Shown here one piece after another: positions 33,353 through 43,974 of a stretch of 64,000 bases of DNA. Position 1 is the stretch's first letter, and every line of letters starts with the position of its first letter. Made by a program: the position numbers and the translations under genes. The notes beneath the pieces were generated by a model that did not search any database, was not told the DNA's origin, and saw only the letters and a program-made list of their open reading frames with translations. The stretch spans positions 22,960,406 through 23,024,405 of the forward strand of contig NC_081409.1 of NCBI RefSeq assembly GCF_030272615.1. The letters run 5' to 3'. The stretch comes from Cryptomeria japonica. Lineage: Eukaryota > Streptophyta > Pinopsida > Cupressales > Cupressaceae.

Positions 33353-33979
33353 TGTTGGCAGTGAACTGCCCCCTTTCAGTGAGGTGTTCAACATTAACCT
33401 CGGGATTCGTGACATGGCAGTGAGCCTCCCGTGGATCTGGGTTAAGTCTGGCGCTTGCAATGAGCGTTGATAGTTCGAGCTTTTGACGTAATGACAAACG
33501 ATTCCAACAATTGGTATCAGAGCCATGGGTCATTGGTTTTTTTTTTGTTGCGCCAGTGGTATCCCCATGACCTAGCCTAGTGCCCAACCCGCCTTACCTT
33601 GGTTTTACTTATTGCCAAGTCGGGGTTCGGGAAGGGGCGAGACTAATCCACTGGGGATGTACCAAGCCACCCGCAAGCCAGGTGCATCGGGTGATTCCGG
33701 ACCTCAAAGTCGAACCCGAGACCAATGGGGAGCAAACCCATGGCCCAAACCAACTCTGCTACCCGTGCGGGCTCCCATGGGTCATTGATTTGAATCCCTC
33801 TGGTCGCATTGAGGGGGGATTGTTGGCAGTGAACTGCCCTTTTGTCAGTGAGGTGTTCAACGCTAACCTCAGGATTCGTGACACGGCAGTGAGCCTCTCA
33901 TGGATCTGGATTAATTCTGACATTTGTAGCAAGCGTTGATAATTCAAGCTTTTGACGTTAACGGCAAATAATTCCAAGA
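33353..33979 (+). mobile_element. TRIM-1: miniature LTR retrotransposon
   Basis: A 627-bp element with LTRs 33353-33509 and 33821-33979, both starting TGTTGGCAGTGAACTGCC. The left ends TTCCAACA; the right ends TTCCAAGA, a changed terminal base. The primer binding site TGGTATCAGAGCC (33512-33524) is a full match to the tRNA-iMet type. The polypurine tract GAGGGGGGAT is at 33811-33820. The interior is GC-rich and non-coding. No clear 5-bp duplication was recognised. It lies in the PPR relic between FMKNA and the next repeat. Confidence 0.88.
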
Positions 33980-35965
33980 CACCCTCCGTAGGCTATGCAC
34001 GTAATGGGTTTGTTGAAAAGGTTTAGAAACTCTCAATCAAATGCAATTGTGTTGTGTAAGACCGGCTTCCTCCTATGCGTGCCACCATGGAAAGCTCGCA
34101 ACACGCAATGAACATTCATTGAAACATCGTGAAGGGAGGTTTTGCCAGATATTATAGTTGGAAATGCTCTGAGAGCCACGTATGCAAAATGCCGAAGGAT
34201 AGAAAAAAAAATGTGAACCGTTCGACACAATGCCTTAATGTGATTTCATTTCATAGAATGCGTTGATTGTGGGATAGATACAAAGTGGAATTGTTGAAAG
34301 TGCTTTAGAAACTTTCCAGCAAATGCAATCGGCTAGTACAGAGCCAAACCGCCTTCCTGCTGTGCCAAAATGGAGGTTTTGCAATAAGAATGGCTCAAAG
34401 ATATGTCATTTCAAGAAATGAAATGGAATGATTACAAGGATACTCAAAAATAGACCTGTTGAAAAGGGCTTTCCAAAATTCAAAGTAAATGCAGTTTACA
34501 GTTATAAAGCCGTCATCTTTCTACCTAGACAGCGTATGAACATTAATCCAAGCATATCGGTGGTGAATTCTTCTTAGATATTATGGTTGGAAATGCTTTG
34601 GTAGAAATGAATGCAGAACGTGGAAACACAGACTTCGCACCAGAATTGTTTGACAGAATACCTCCAATATATGTCATCACATGGAACACAATGACTGCAC
34701 GATATGTGCAGAATGAATTTGATGAAAAGTATTTAGAATTTTCAAGCAAATGTGATTGAAAGGTGTAAAGCCAAATTCTACAATGTTGTGCCAACGGTCT
34801 CACTATGTGTGCAACAATAAAAGCTTTGGAACAGGTTATAAAGATTCGCCAAAGCAGGGGGATTTTGTCAAATATTATAGTTGTAAGTATGTTGGTCAAC
34901 ACGTATTCAAAATGTGGAATCGTGCACAAAAATACCGAAGTCATTTGACAGAGTGCCTTGCAGAGACATCAAGTCAAGTAAATACCTTAATTAACATACA
35001 TGCAAAAATGTTGAATCATACATAGCACAGCTGAATTGTTTGACAGAATACCTCAAACATATGCCATTTAATGGTGTGAAATGATTGCAGTTATGTAGAG
35101 AATGGAATAATGTGGAAAGGCTATGATAGACTTGTCCGCCAAGTATGAAACCAAGCAAAAAACTCATAAAGTATTTTGCTAAAGGAAAATCAAGAAATGT
35201 GATCTCAGGCAATACAGTGACTACACCACATGCAGAAAATGAATTCGATAAAATGGCTATAGAATCTTTGAAGCAAATGCAACTGGTGCGCCTGTGGTAG
35301 AATTGGAGAATTGGAATAGGTTACGAACATCCATCAACACATATTTATTGGGCAGGTTTTTATCAGATATTATAGCTGGAATTTCTTGTGGAATCACAGA
35401 GACAATGCATCTGAATTGTTTGACAGAATGCCTCGAGAAAAAGTCATGTTAATGAAATAAAATGATTGTAGAATGTGCGGATTTTGCAAGGAAACTCTCA
35501 AGATTTTGGGTTAATGAATCACTCTCGAAAGCATCCTAACATGCAAGTTTTGTTCAAGGGATGCAAACTGTGCGTACTCCAATCACATGGAGCACATTGA
35601 AACTACAGTTTGACCATTATGTGTACCTGGTTGACCTTCATCATGTCGGCTATCTTGAGAACACTCCAAAACGCTATTATTGAAATGCCAATTAAACCTG
35701 TGGTGATTGTGAGGACGTGTTTTCTTGGTGTTTATGGATCATATATGGATATAAAAGTTGCTACGTATGGAGATAGATCACATCTACAAAAAATGGAAAT
35801 CTGTGCAAATGTGAAGAAATCATCTTGGCATATGACAGCGATAGCGGATAATGCTACTGTGGAGATTATTGGTGATTCCAAGTTTCGCCAAACCCTAGCA
35901 TATTTCAATAAAAATGGGTATTGTGAGAGGGTCATTAACATAGAGGATCATTAACATATTTCTAT

Positions 35966-38073
35966 TTTTCAAACAAATGCCAACTGATACATGCAATGTC
36001 AAATTCAATAATCTTTGTCTTGTCACCTGGAAAAACATACAAAGTTTGAGAAATCAATTAAAGTGGATGAAGATGTAGGAGTGCATCAATGTAAATCATA
36101 ATTTAAGTTCTGTTTTCAAGTTCTTTTTGGTAAAGATGATTTATGTCACTTAATGTACTAAAGTTAGGAAATATAAACCTTATTTATTAAAAATTGATGA
36201 AAAATCTAATGAAATAAGGTTTATTATTTCTAAAACCCTTGTATTTCAAAAAGAGAGTCATAAAATAGTTATCGGATAGTTAGGAGTTGGTTATCAAGGT
36301 GAGCCTATAAATACACGGCTTTTGCATTGTAAAATGGACTCTTACTAAGGGGGAAACTCTGGAGAAATTTGTAGAGAGAGATTTTGATGTTCACACTTTC
36401 TACCTAAGAGTTTTTGAACTTGTATATATTCAAAAGTACAATGAAGAATGCATTTGATTCGTACGTCTTGAATGTACTTCTAAGTTATTGTCATCAATTT
36501 CTCATATGTTAATTTGATAAACCCTTTATGTATTTTTTTGATCCATTAGTTTTCAGTTTAAATAATATATGTAATTGATGAAACACAATCATACCCTAGT
36601 ATCTTGGTTTAAATGTGCTAAGGTAACTTGTTTCTTCATATGTCAAAATTTGTTTTCTTTCTTTTATCACCTATTGCATATCAAACATAATTTATAAAAC
36701 CCCCTTATAATCTGTCATCCATTGTGAAATCTCAATTGGTATTCGTGTGTCTATCATTGGGGTTTCTGTTATCCACTTTCTTTAGTTTTTGTCTTTCCTC
36801 CTTTTTGTACTTTCAAATCAAAAGTACACAAAAATCCTAAAAAAAACCTTATCATCTAAGGGAGCTGCCCCTCTCAAACATAGAGGAAGATTGTGGCTAA
36901 ACTGCAATTTCTTCAACTATTGGCATGGTTGTCACTACTCTTTAGACAAACAGGGTCAGTTTTAGAGAAACAATCACAGTGACAAATTTGTTTACCAACA
37001 AGGTGACATATCAATATCAATTCCATTGTAAAGAAGGAACAAATACAAGTGTTCAACTCTCCTATGATGATTGTAGTTGAACTTATTCACATTCCAATGA
37101 TATGTCATAGAATTTTGAGATCTTAGTGTGCATCCATAGGCTTAGGATTTCATTCCCATACATATATTTTTGGTGAACTCCATGTGATACACTACTTCTA
37201 ATTTTGGATCTCATTTCCATATATGTCATTTTAGTGAACTTTATGTGTCACCCTACTTCAATCTTATATGATTATATCTGATCTAATTTATGGTTTACTT
37301 ACTTGCATTGATTCATCAACTAGACATTGCTATTACATATGTGGCATATGTTTTGAAAATATTAAACCGGGAGAGGCCCGAACCTTACAAAATTACAACA
37401 AAAAATGACAAAACCAGGGACTCGTCACGGACTCACAAGGAGTGAGAACCCATTATCAAAACCCTTTTGTAAAGATGAACCCAACAAAACCACAAACACA
37501 AACAAACCCAGAAACTAGCACCAGGCACCAGACACAACAAACAAAGCAACAAAAGAAAACACTCTCCCACTGAAAGCATGAACCAATGGCTTACCAGGTG
37601 GGAGGGAACTCCAACTTCCTTTCCAAATAGATATATTTTCCTTTTTCCTACACAGAGAGATTTTTGGTGGAATCTTTCCTAGATGAAATATCCGGGGAGT
37701 CCTACGTAGCTTTCATTATAGTTTAGAAAGAAAACTTGTTTCATTGAATAGCTCATTGTATTTTTTAGTTATTTGATTTATTTTTTCCTAAATAGTTCTA
37801 CAACGAAGACATTTCATAGATGTGATGGTTTCTTAGCTATTCTTATGCCACTGTATCCCTCTCCTAAAAATATTCCTACCCATAAGGACATTTTAGAGCA
37901 AGGGGATGATAATACTATAACCTTTTTCAATGTTCTCCCTTCTAGAGATGAATAATTGATGATTCATGTTAATCCCTCTCCCAAAAATTATCCTAATCAC
38001 GAGGATATGTTGGAGCAAGACCTCATGATATCATTATTAATGCTCTCCCTTCTAGAGATGAAACACTGATGAG
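35966..38073. other. Non-coding DNA with hairpin, TATA-like site and LINE-like tail
   Basis: No gene is supported. A 13-bp perfect inverted repeat (ATAAACCTTATTT at 36173-36185 and its complement at 36212-36224) lies 80 bp upstream of TATAAATA (36306-36313), possibly an LTR promoter fragment. At 37355-37620 minus-strand GTAAGGTTCGGGCCTCTCCC and flanks resemble a LINE 3' tail, but I see no coding part. CTCTCCCTTCTAGAGATGAA occurs twice (about 37935 and 38045), showing a local duplication of about 110 bp. Confidence 0.45.
36173..36224. repeat. Inverted repeat, 13-bp arms
   Basis: ATAAACCTTATTT at 36173-36185 is perfectly complementary to AAATAAGGTTTAT at 36212-36224, with a 26-nt AT-rich loop. 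Possible hairpin or trace of a small inverted-repeat element. Confidence 0.6.
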
Positions 38074-38078
38074 TCATG

Positions 38079-39010
38079 TGTTGGAATCAATGAACACTAA
38101 GAGGGGGGGTGAATCAGTGTTCTACCAGTAAATAAATTTTCAAACTTATTCTCAAACCACCAAAAGCAAATTCAAGAAAGTAAAATGCAGAAACATAAGA
38201 TAATCAACCAGAAAATCATAACACCGATATTTTTACATGGAAACCAGGAAAGGGAAAAACCACAGTGGGATTGGAACCCATAATATTCATATAATGTGAT
38301 CAGGAGTACATAAATATTACAAAAGGGAAATGTACATGCATTTAGGCACACTGCCTAGAACCAAAGGTTCAATTACAATATGGAAGTCTCACTGACTTAT
38401 AGATTATTTACAATGATAACTACAATGATTGAACTCCAAAATAGCATCAAACAATGCCTGGATGAGTTTCGGTTAAGTGCAAAAAGTATGACTGTAACAC
38501 CTCTGCAACTCTGCCTTGTTCTGCTTCTTAGTCAGCTACCAGATCAAGAATGTGCATGTGAAACTGCACCAAATAGGTTTCTCGATCACTACTTGCTCAT
38601 ATCATACCTCAAAAAGATCTTCTACATTGGTCATATATATCCTCAATCACAAAATAAAACATTCATCAAGTCAGTAATCCATAATATGCAATGTGATGTT
38701 TAATCGGGTGTCGGCTTAGACCGAATCTCTAAAACATATGCGGATCAACCAAATGATGTCTAAATCATTTCTATATGTTGGCCCTATCATCCCATGCATG
38801 AATCTGACCACCGCAATCACCGCAAAGATTTCGGACCAAAAGTATTCTGCTACCCTGAGATACCGGTGATAGATTACTGCACCACTTCCTCTACTAGTTA
38901 CCAAAATCCATAACTACCGGATCAAATTTCCAAGGAGAGTTGACATCAATGACAACCCTAATCCATTATTCATGCAATGGTATCCATCGAATGAGTGTCA
39001 ATTGCCAACA
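38079..39010 (-). repeat. Copia-B 3' LTR
   Basis: 932 bp with ends TGTTGGAATC and ATTGCCAACA. It shares the G-run plus TGAATCAG block (38105) and the GGAAACCAGG...GGGAAAAACCAC block (about 38238-38265) with Copia-A and Copia-D, but is otherwise diverged. Confidence 0.8.
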
Positions 39011-39221
39011 ATCTCCCCCTTTGGCATTGATGGCAACACTCGTGAAAAATGACCGTGTCAACTTGTATACCAGATCAATATTTCTAAGGCTCCCCCTTAG
39101 ACCAAAAACTCAAAACTTGTATCATTCTCTGTACATTTTTCACTCTACTCTCCCCTTTTGATAGCAAAGCAAAAGATGGGGTACTACTCAAAAACTTATA
39201 TACATGGGTATATACCGGATA

Positions 39222-40012
39222 TTATACATACTTGAAGATGTCTGCAAAAATGGTCTTCAAAAATCCTAAGTGGGTATCCCATCCATTCTTCAAGTTGTCC
39301 AAAACTATAATGAAAGCACTAAAAACATAAGCATATATCTCCACATCTTTCAATTCTGATGGAACTGGTTGTGTCATTGTCTTCATGCAATCAACTTTCT
39401 TACTCAGCATGGTGTCCATCCGAGGAGCAATAAGGTTTCGAAGCTCACCAACCTGCCTTAGTATTCTCTCCTTTTATGAATTTAGGCTCAAGATTTGATC
39501 AATCAGAGTCATCATGTGACCTTCTATGTTGCTGGTAAGGGATGCATTGGAATCAAACGACTGAGATATACTATCAAGCTTTCCCTAGCAAACACTGATC
39601 TACTTGTCTATATCTGATGTGAATTTGGGCAGTATAACGCATGACTTATATATCTTTCCTCCTTCACTCAATGCCTTAGAGATTGTTTGCAATCCTTTGT
39701 TCAATTTGACTCTAGACCATCTTCAATCATCTTTTGGAATGTCTGCATACGCACCTCCTTGAATCTGTCTAATACTTTCTTGGTGGTTGCCTTTTCCAAT
39801 GACTCAAAATTGATACTGATATTGTTGATCAACTGTAACAATATGTCAGAGGGGTTAGAATTTGGATCTAATTGCAGTTCTGGTACCACCTTTTGTAAAA
39901 CACCTACAGTCATCTTAATCATCTTTTTGTCCTCAGTCTCATATTTAACCAAGTCCTGACTAGCTTGATCCTGGACCATTGCAGCAACCATCAACCTTTC
40001 AACTAGAGACAT
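39222..40012 (-). pseudogene. Unknown ORF of Copia-B, C-terminal parts
   Basis: Two open pieces, 39701-40012 (103 residues, starting MSLVERLMVAAMVQDQASQD) and 39222-39419 (65 residues), are separated by stops. Composition is mixed helical and charged, with Glu/Lys/Leu-rich heptad-like stretches (for example FESLEKATTKKVLDRFKEVR) suggesting coiled coil. I recognise no domain. They lie in line with the ORFs at 40674-40979 and 41225-42085 and are probably the same broken protein. No function can be assigned. Confidence 0.45.
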
Positions 40013-40673
40013 CTATCCAATGTCAAGATATCTATCAAAATTAATGGAGATTTGTGGAAGGATCCTTTTTCCTTTGTCCTTCGGTGTGTCAATTGCTATG
40101 ATTACCGAGACATCATTAGTTTTCTTCTTTCCCTTATTGACCTCTTTGCTCTTATCTTGTACCTTGTCCTTATCTGATTCCTCTTTACCTGCATCATTTT
40201 CCTGTGCACCGATGTCACCACTTAGTGCAGTATCATCTTTGGTGTCTCCTTGGCCTCTTCAACTTTCCCCTCCACCATCTTTGGGTGGTCAACCAGAGTA
40301 TTTTGACTATCATCTACATCAAGGGTTGTATTGGCCTGATCTTCTGGATGAGAAGCATCTTCCTTCTATGCTTCATCATCATACTTGGGGTTGATTTGCA
40401 ACCGATTGTTCTTTAGGAACTTTTTTCATATTTCTTCAGTTTCTTTTCTAACCTCAACCCTACCAACCATAAGCATGTTTACTTTGTTTTTTATTCAAAA
40501 TTATTTCTTGTTGGCTAGCTCCATGAGTCTATCAACTTCTTCTTGAGTGATGCAAGCATTGATATTGATTATTCACATTCTTTCATTTCCTTATCTAATC
40601 GGCTTGCAGTTAGCCTTCTAGCATCAAGAATATTATATAAATCTTTTGGAATGCTACATTCTAACTCAATTAA

Positions 40674-40979
40674 TTATTTGTTGAAGTTATGCAAATGCAA
40701 CACAACAACTTCCTCAATTTCCCTCTGATCATTCTCATCAAGATTATCATAGGATGCACTAATATTCTTGAGATTACCATCAATAACTATTTCATCAATC
40801 AATTCTTTTGCAGTCAATGGGGGAATGATGGTGTATCTACCTTCCACCTTGTCGGATTCAAGATCTTCATCAAGCTTTGTCCTTAGCTTCCTTCCTCTTT
40901 TAGGCCTGTCGGTTAGAGAAGGTTCTAATTTTTCCTTTTTGCTTGGTTGAGCACCACCAGACTGTGGTTTCCTAACCAC
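40674..40979 (-). pseudogene. Unknown ORF of Copia-B, middle part
   Basis: 101 residues starting MVRKPQSGGAQPSKKEKLEP, with a basic nuclear-localisation-like RPKRGRKLRTKL (about residues 25-36), then an acidic Asp/Glu-rich half ending LHLHNFNK. The sequence between this and 41225 is readable in other frames as Ser/Lys-rich linker. No family is recognised. Probably part of one protein with its neighbours. Confidence 0.45.
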
Positions 40980-41224
40980 TCTGACAAATTCTCCTTTCTT
41001 ATTTTCTTTCTCTGCTTCCTCATATGGCTCTATCTCAGATGCAACCTGAGATACAATGACATAAGTTCTTTTTGGCTTCTGCTTCTACTTCAACACTCCT
41101 TTTCCAGATGAGCTTTGAGTTGTTGATGTCTTCACTGGAGTAAGGGGGATTTAACCTCCTTAGGCATTGACTTGGAGGGAACTGGTTCAGTCTTATGCTT
41201 ATTTGATTCCATCTCTACTTCCAT

Positions 41225-42085
41225 CTAATCTTTCTTCTCCTTAGATTTCTTGATAGCTTCTTTGGTAAAGCCCATCTTCTCAGCCACTGTCTCTGCCATT
41301 TTTTTTACTTTTCTTTTCTTTTTGGGCTGAGTGAACTTCTTATGCAATTCCATATCTTTTTCTTTGAATGTGCCAAATTTTGCTTTTTGAGGGTCAACCG
41401 GTTTGCGGAAGAGATGTTGAGCATAGTGAGTTTGAGCATCAACCTCATAACCCATTGGCTTTATCCATACTGTTCTTGCTTCTACAACCTCCATATGGCA
41501 CTGATCTTTATCCACCATGAAATAGATAGTATTTGCATATTTGTTTGCAACTTCCTTAGGGCTCCTTTCCCTATTCCTCATTCTACCTTGGAAGGTTTTG
41601 AAGAAACTCCATAGGGTTGTTGTATGATTCTCTTTATTTCCCAATCTTTGCAGACCTTGTTTGATCTGAGTGGCTACCGACAAGTCATATGCCCATTGGA
41701 CCCCGCCTATCCTGGGGATTTCATTCATGAAGTACAGTACTAGGAAGACAATTAATGAACCGAATTTGAAAACATTCTTCTTGTCTATTTTGATTTTCTT
41801 TAGATTGCTCAGGAGCTCTTCAAGAAGAACTATGCACAATTCATATTGCATATCTTCTTTCACCATCTGATAAGCTGTATATATTGCAGTACCAAAGACT
41901 GAATTCAATCTTCTAGACTGATAAACTTTATATCTAATAATCATCAATGCAAATTTAACATCACGCTTTAAGATATCATCAATCGTCATTGACCTGTTGT
42001 CATATTGAGCACTGGTTAGTTTTGTGATAATTGGGTTTGTTAACTTCCTCGAATTAGGTTTTCCACCGGTTTGGTGCAGACATGT
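41225..42085 (-). pseudogene. Unknown conserved-looking ORF of Copia-B, N-terminal part
   Basis: An open frame of 287 codons. The first ATG is at 41989, but the frame stays open upstream to about 42085 (TGGKPNSRKLTNPIITKL), so the true start is lost. It contains hydrophobic helical stretches (VFKFGSLIVFLVLYFMNEIP) and WAYDLSVATQIKQGLQRLGN, then a Lys-rich tail (QPKKKRKVKK) that resembles a nuclear localisation signal. It has no RT, protease, integrase or gag motif. Length and composition are not those of random AT-rich DNA. A domestic gene captured by a retroelement, or an unusual gag, are both possible. Confidence 0.5.
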
Positions 42086-42086
42086 G

Positions 42087-42262
42087 ACTTAAAGGTAATT
42101 TTGGGTTTTGGAATTCACTTTACAAGTTACTTTTTTACTTAAAGCCAATTTCAGGTTTTGGAAGTCACTTTACAAGTTACTTTTTTACTTAAAGCCAATT
42201 TCGGGTTTTGGAAGTCACTTTACAAGTTACTTTTTTACTTAAAGCCAATTTTGGGTTTCTTG
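42087..42262. repeat. 50-bp tandem repeat, 3.5 copies
   Basis: Units at 42087-42136, 42137-42186 and 42187-42236, plus a partial at 42237-42262. Each starts ACTTAAAGCCAATTT and ends TTACTTTTTT. Copies two and three differ at one base. Confidence 0.9.
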
Positions 42263-42429
42263 GAGACAAATACAAGTTGAAAGACTTGTAATTTAAATTA
42301 CTTGCAATCACCTCAAAAATACCCCCACTTGACTTGTAACTTGACATTTTAAACAATGAACCCACTTGTAATTGGGTCTCAGAAGCCCAATTACAAGTAA
42401 ATGCATTTACTTGAAATGACATCTAAAAG

Positions 42430-42790
42430 TTCCAAAATGAAGGTCAAAACTCACCAAAACTTTCACAAAGATAGAAGATAAGCTTGTGATTGATTTAACA
42501 TCAATAAATTTAGAGTTTTCACCTTGGTAAGTGTTCCCTAGAGCCTTAAAATCATAAATTTTGTATAAAAATCTCCTACTTGCAGTGACTGCTCTGAAAC
42601 CCGAAATTGAAGAAAAATCTAGGAAAATGAAGGCCAAAACTCACCAAAACTTGGACAACAATGGAAAACACACCCCCTGATGATTTAACCCTATCAAATG
42701 TGAGTTTTTCACCTCATAAAACATGCCTTAGAGACAAAAATGACACATTTTGAGCAAAAATTTGTAGGGGTTGTCATATTTTTGAAAATT
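42430..42790. repeat. Diverged tandem duplication of about 190 bp
   Basis: GAAGGTCAAAACTCACCAAA (42438) and GAAGGCCAAAACTCACCAAA (42628) begin two similar blocks that both continue through TGATTTAAC, GAGTTTTTCACCT-like text and GCCTTAGAG-like text. Non-coding. Confidence 0.6.
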
Positions 42791-43974
42791 AAAAAATGAG
42801 GACAACAATACTCTCATTAAAGTGAGGGCTAAATGTAGCATTGTAAATTATAACCAATCCAATTTACACCTCATATTTGTGCTCCTACTTTGGTGTGTCC
42901 TATCCCCATCCCCTCTCTAGGTTCAATTTGACCCTACTATCCAACTTTGATGTCATGTACACCCTTTGGTGGGTCCTACTATGGGATACTCTCCCCCCTG
43001 ACTGCTTATTCTAGTCCTATTTGTAGAAGGACCAGGGTGTGTGATGCTCTAGTCTGGACCAAGGCACCCCAAAATGCCCTGGTCCCTCTCAAAAGGGCCC
43101 CAATTTGAAATGGGGTAGGTGTTATATCTTACTGATAGCATTTGATTGCTGAGGCTACACATGATCATTGGATGTCGGCCTAATTGGGAATTTACCTAGG
43201 GAACCCTATATACAGACATTTCAAATCATTTTGACATCCATGAGCTACCTAAAGTATTCATGCATCCATGAAGAATTCATCATTAAGCATATTCAAATAT
43301 TCAAGGATGCATATTCATCATTCAAGTATTGTGGATCAAAGTTACATCAATTTTCATGCAAGCATGTGCGTGTGATTAGGGTTTTTCATGTCCATGTGTT
43401 TGTCAAGCCATTATATTCACCATTTGTGATTACATTCAAAGAGCATTGCATCATCATCAGCAATTGTAGATATAAAGAAATAGGTGTGAAGTTGTACTCG
43501 AGAATTCCGACAGAGTCAACAGTGACGAACAGGTCAACTTTCAACGACGGAAAATTCAGAGGACCAAGGAGAATATGTGCTACTTGGCCCTGAAAAATTG
43601 GGTCAAACTTTTGAGAATAGGTTCTAAACATCTTATTTTGCCCAGATCTCAGTTGGTGGCTCCATGGGACATCTATAGCTTATTTTTTATATTAGATTAC
43701 TTCAATAATCCCTCATTTAATCCTAATTTTACAAATACATTCCAAATTCAACTTAGAATGGAGACTAACCCCCACAACAAAATTGGTAAATCTGATCAAT
43801 ATTCTTGGCCCTTCTTCTAATCAAATTGTGGCTATATCTATTGGATTTACCTCCTTCTTTCAATGTATAGTTAATTTGGTTAGTTAGTGGTTTTACTTGT
43901 GGAAATCCTAATTCCAAATTTACAACCATTACAGATATAAAATACAAATCAAGTACAGTGATTAAGGCCCATGG
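42791..43974. other. Non-coding DNA, possible LTR or leader fragment
   Basis: No gene is supported. Near 43160-43210 the ATCATTGGATGTCGG...CCCTATATA arrangement resembles 4278-4335 and may be an LTR promoter fragment. No ends or duplications were found. Confidence 0.4.

Larger units (their letters stand above)
32836..35965 (+). pseudogene. PPR gene relic, main part (PLS class)
   Basis: Many PPR pieces in changing plus-strand frames: ERVCISWNTMIARFT (about 32897-32940), EQNGFCKEAFKSFEFMKNA (about 33295-33352), RNGFVEKV after the TRIM (about 34000), ELFDRIPP then ITWNTMTARYVQNEFDEK (about 34647-34730), and LETFQQMQ-like words. Near 35600-35750 the order HYV-x-LVDL, GYLENTPKR, MPIKPVVIV, TCFLGVYGSYMDIKVA matches the post-repeat E-motif region of plant PLS-PPR proteins, marking the 3' end of the coding region. 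Such proteins edit or process organellar RNA. At least a dozen repeats are readable, but stops and indels occur throughout. A TRIM interrupts it at 33353-33979. Confidence 0.65.
38079..42085 (-). mobile_element. Copia-B: LARD-like element with unknown ORFs
   Basis: One LTR (38079-39010) is followed on the right by a polypurine tract (reverse of ATCTCCCCC, 39011) and then about 3 kb of minus-strand coding-like sequence with no gag, protease, RT or integrase motif. The LTR type is copia-like. The 5' part of the element is missing: the frame ends at about 42085, where a 50-bp tandem repeat starts. This looks like a non-autonomous large retrotransposon derivative that carries its own protein. Confidence 0.65.

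Noticed and set aside
33353-33979. Cassandra-type TRIM
   Set aside because: Cassandra LTRs carry a 5S rRNA-like segment; none is visible here.
35610-35954. Intact 114-codon gene
   Set aside because: The frame overlaps PPR E-motif pieces readable in shifted frames, so it is part of the PPR relic.
36840-37700. Full LINE on the minus strand
   Set aside because: Only a tail-like sequence is seen; no RT or RNase H motif could be found nearby.
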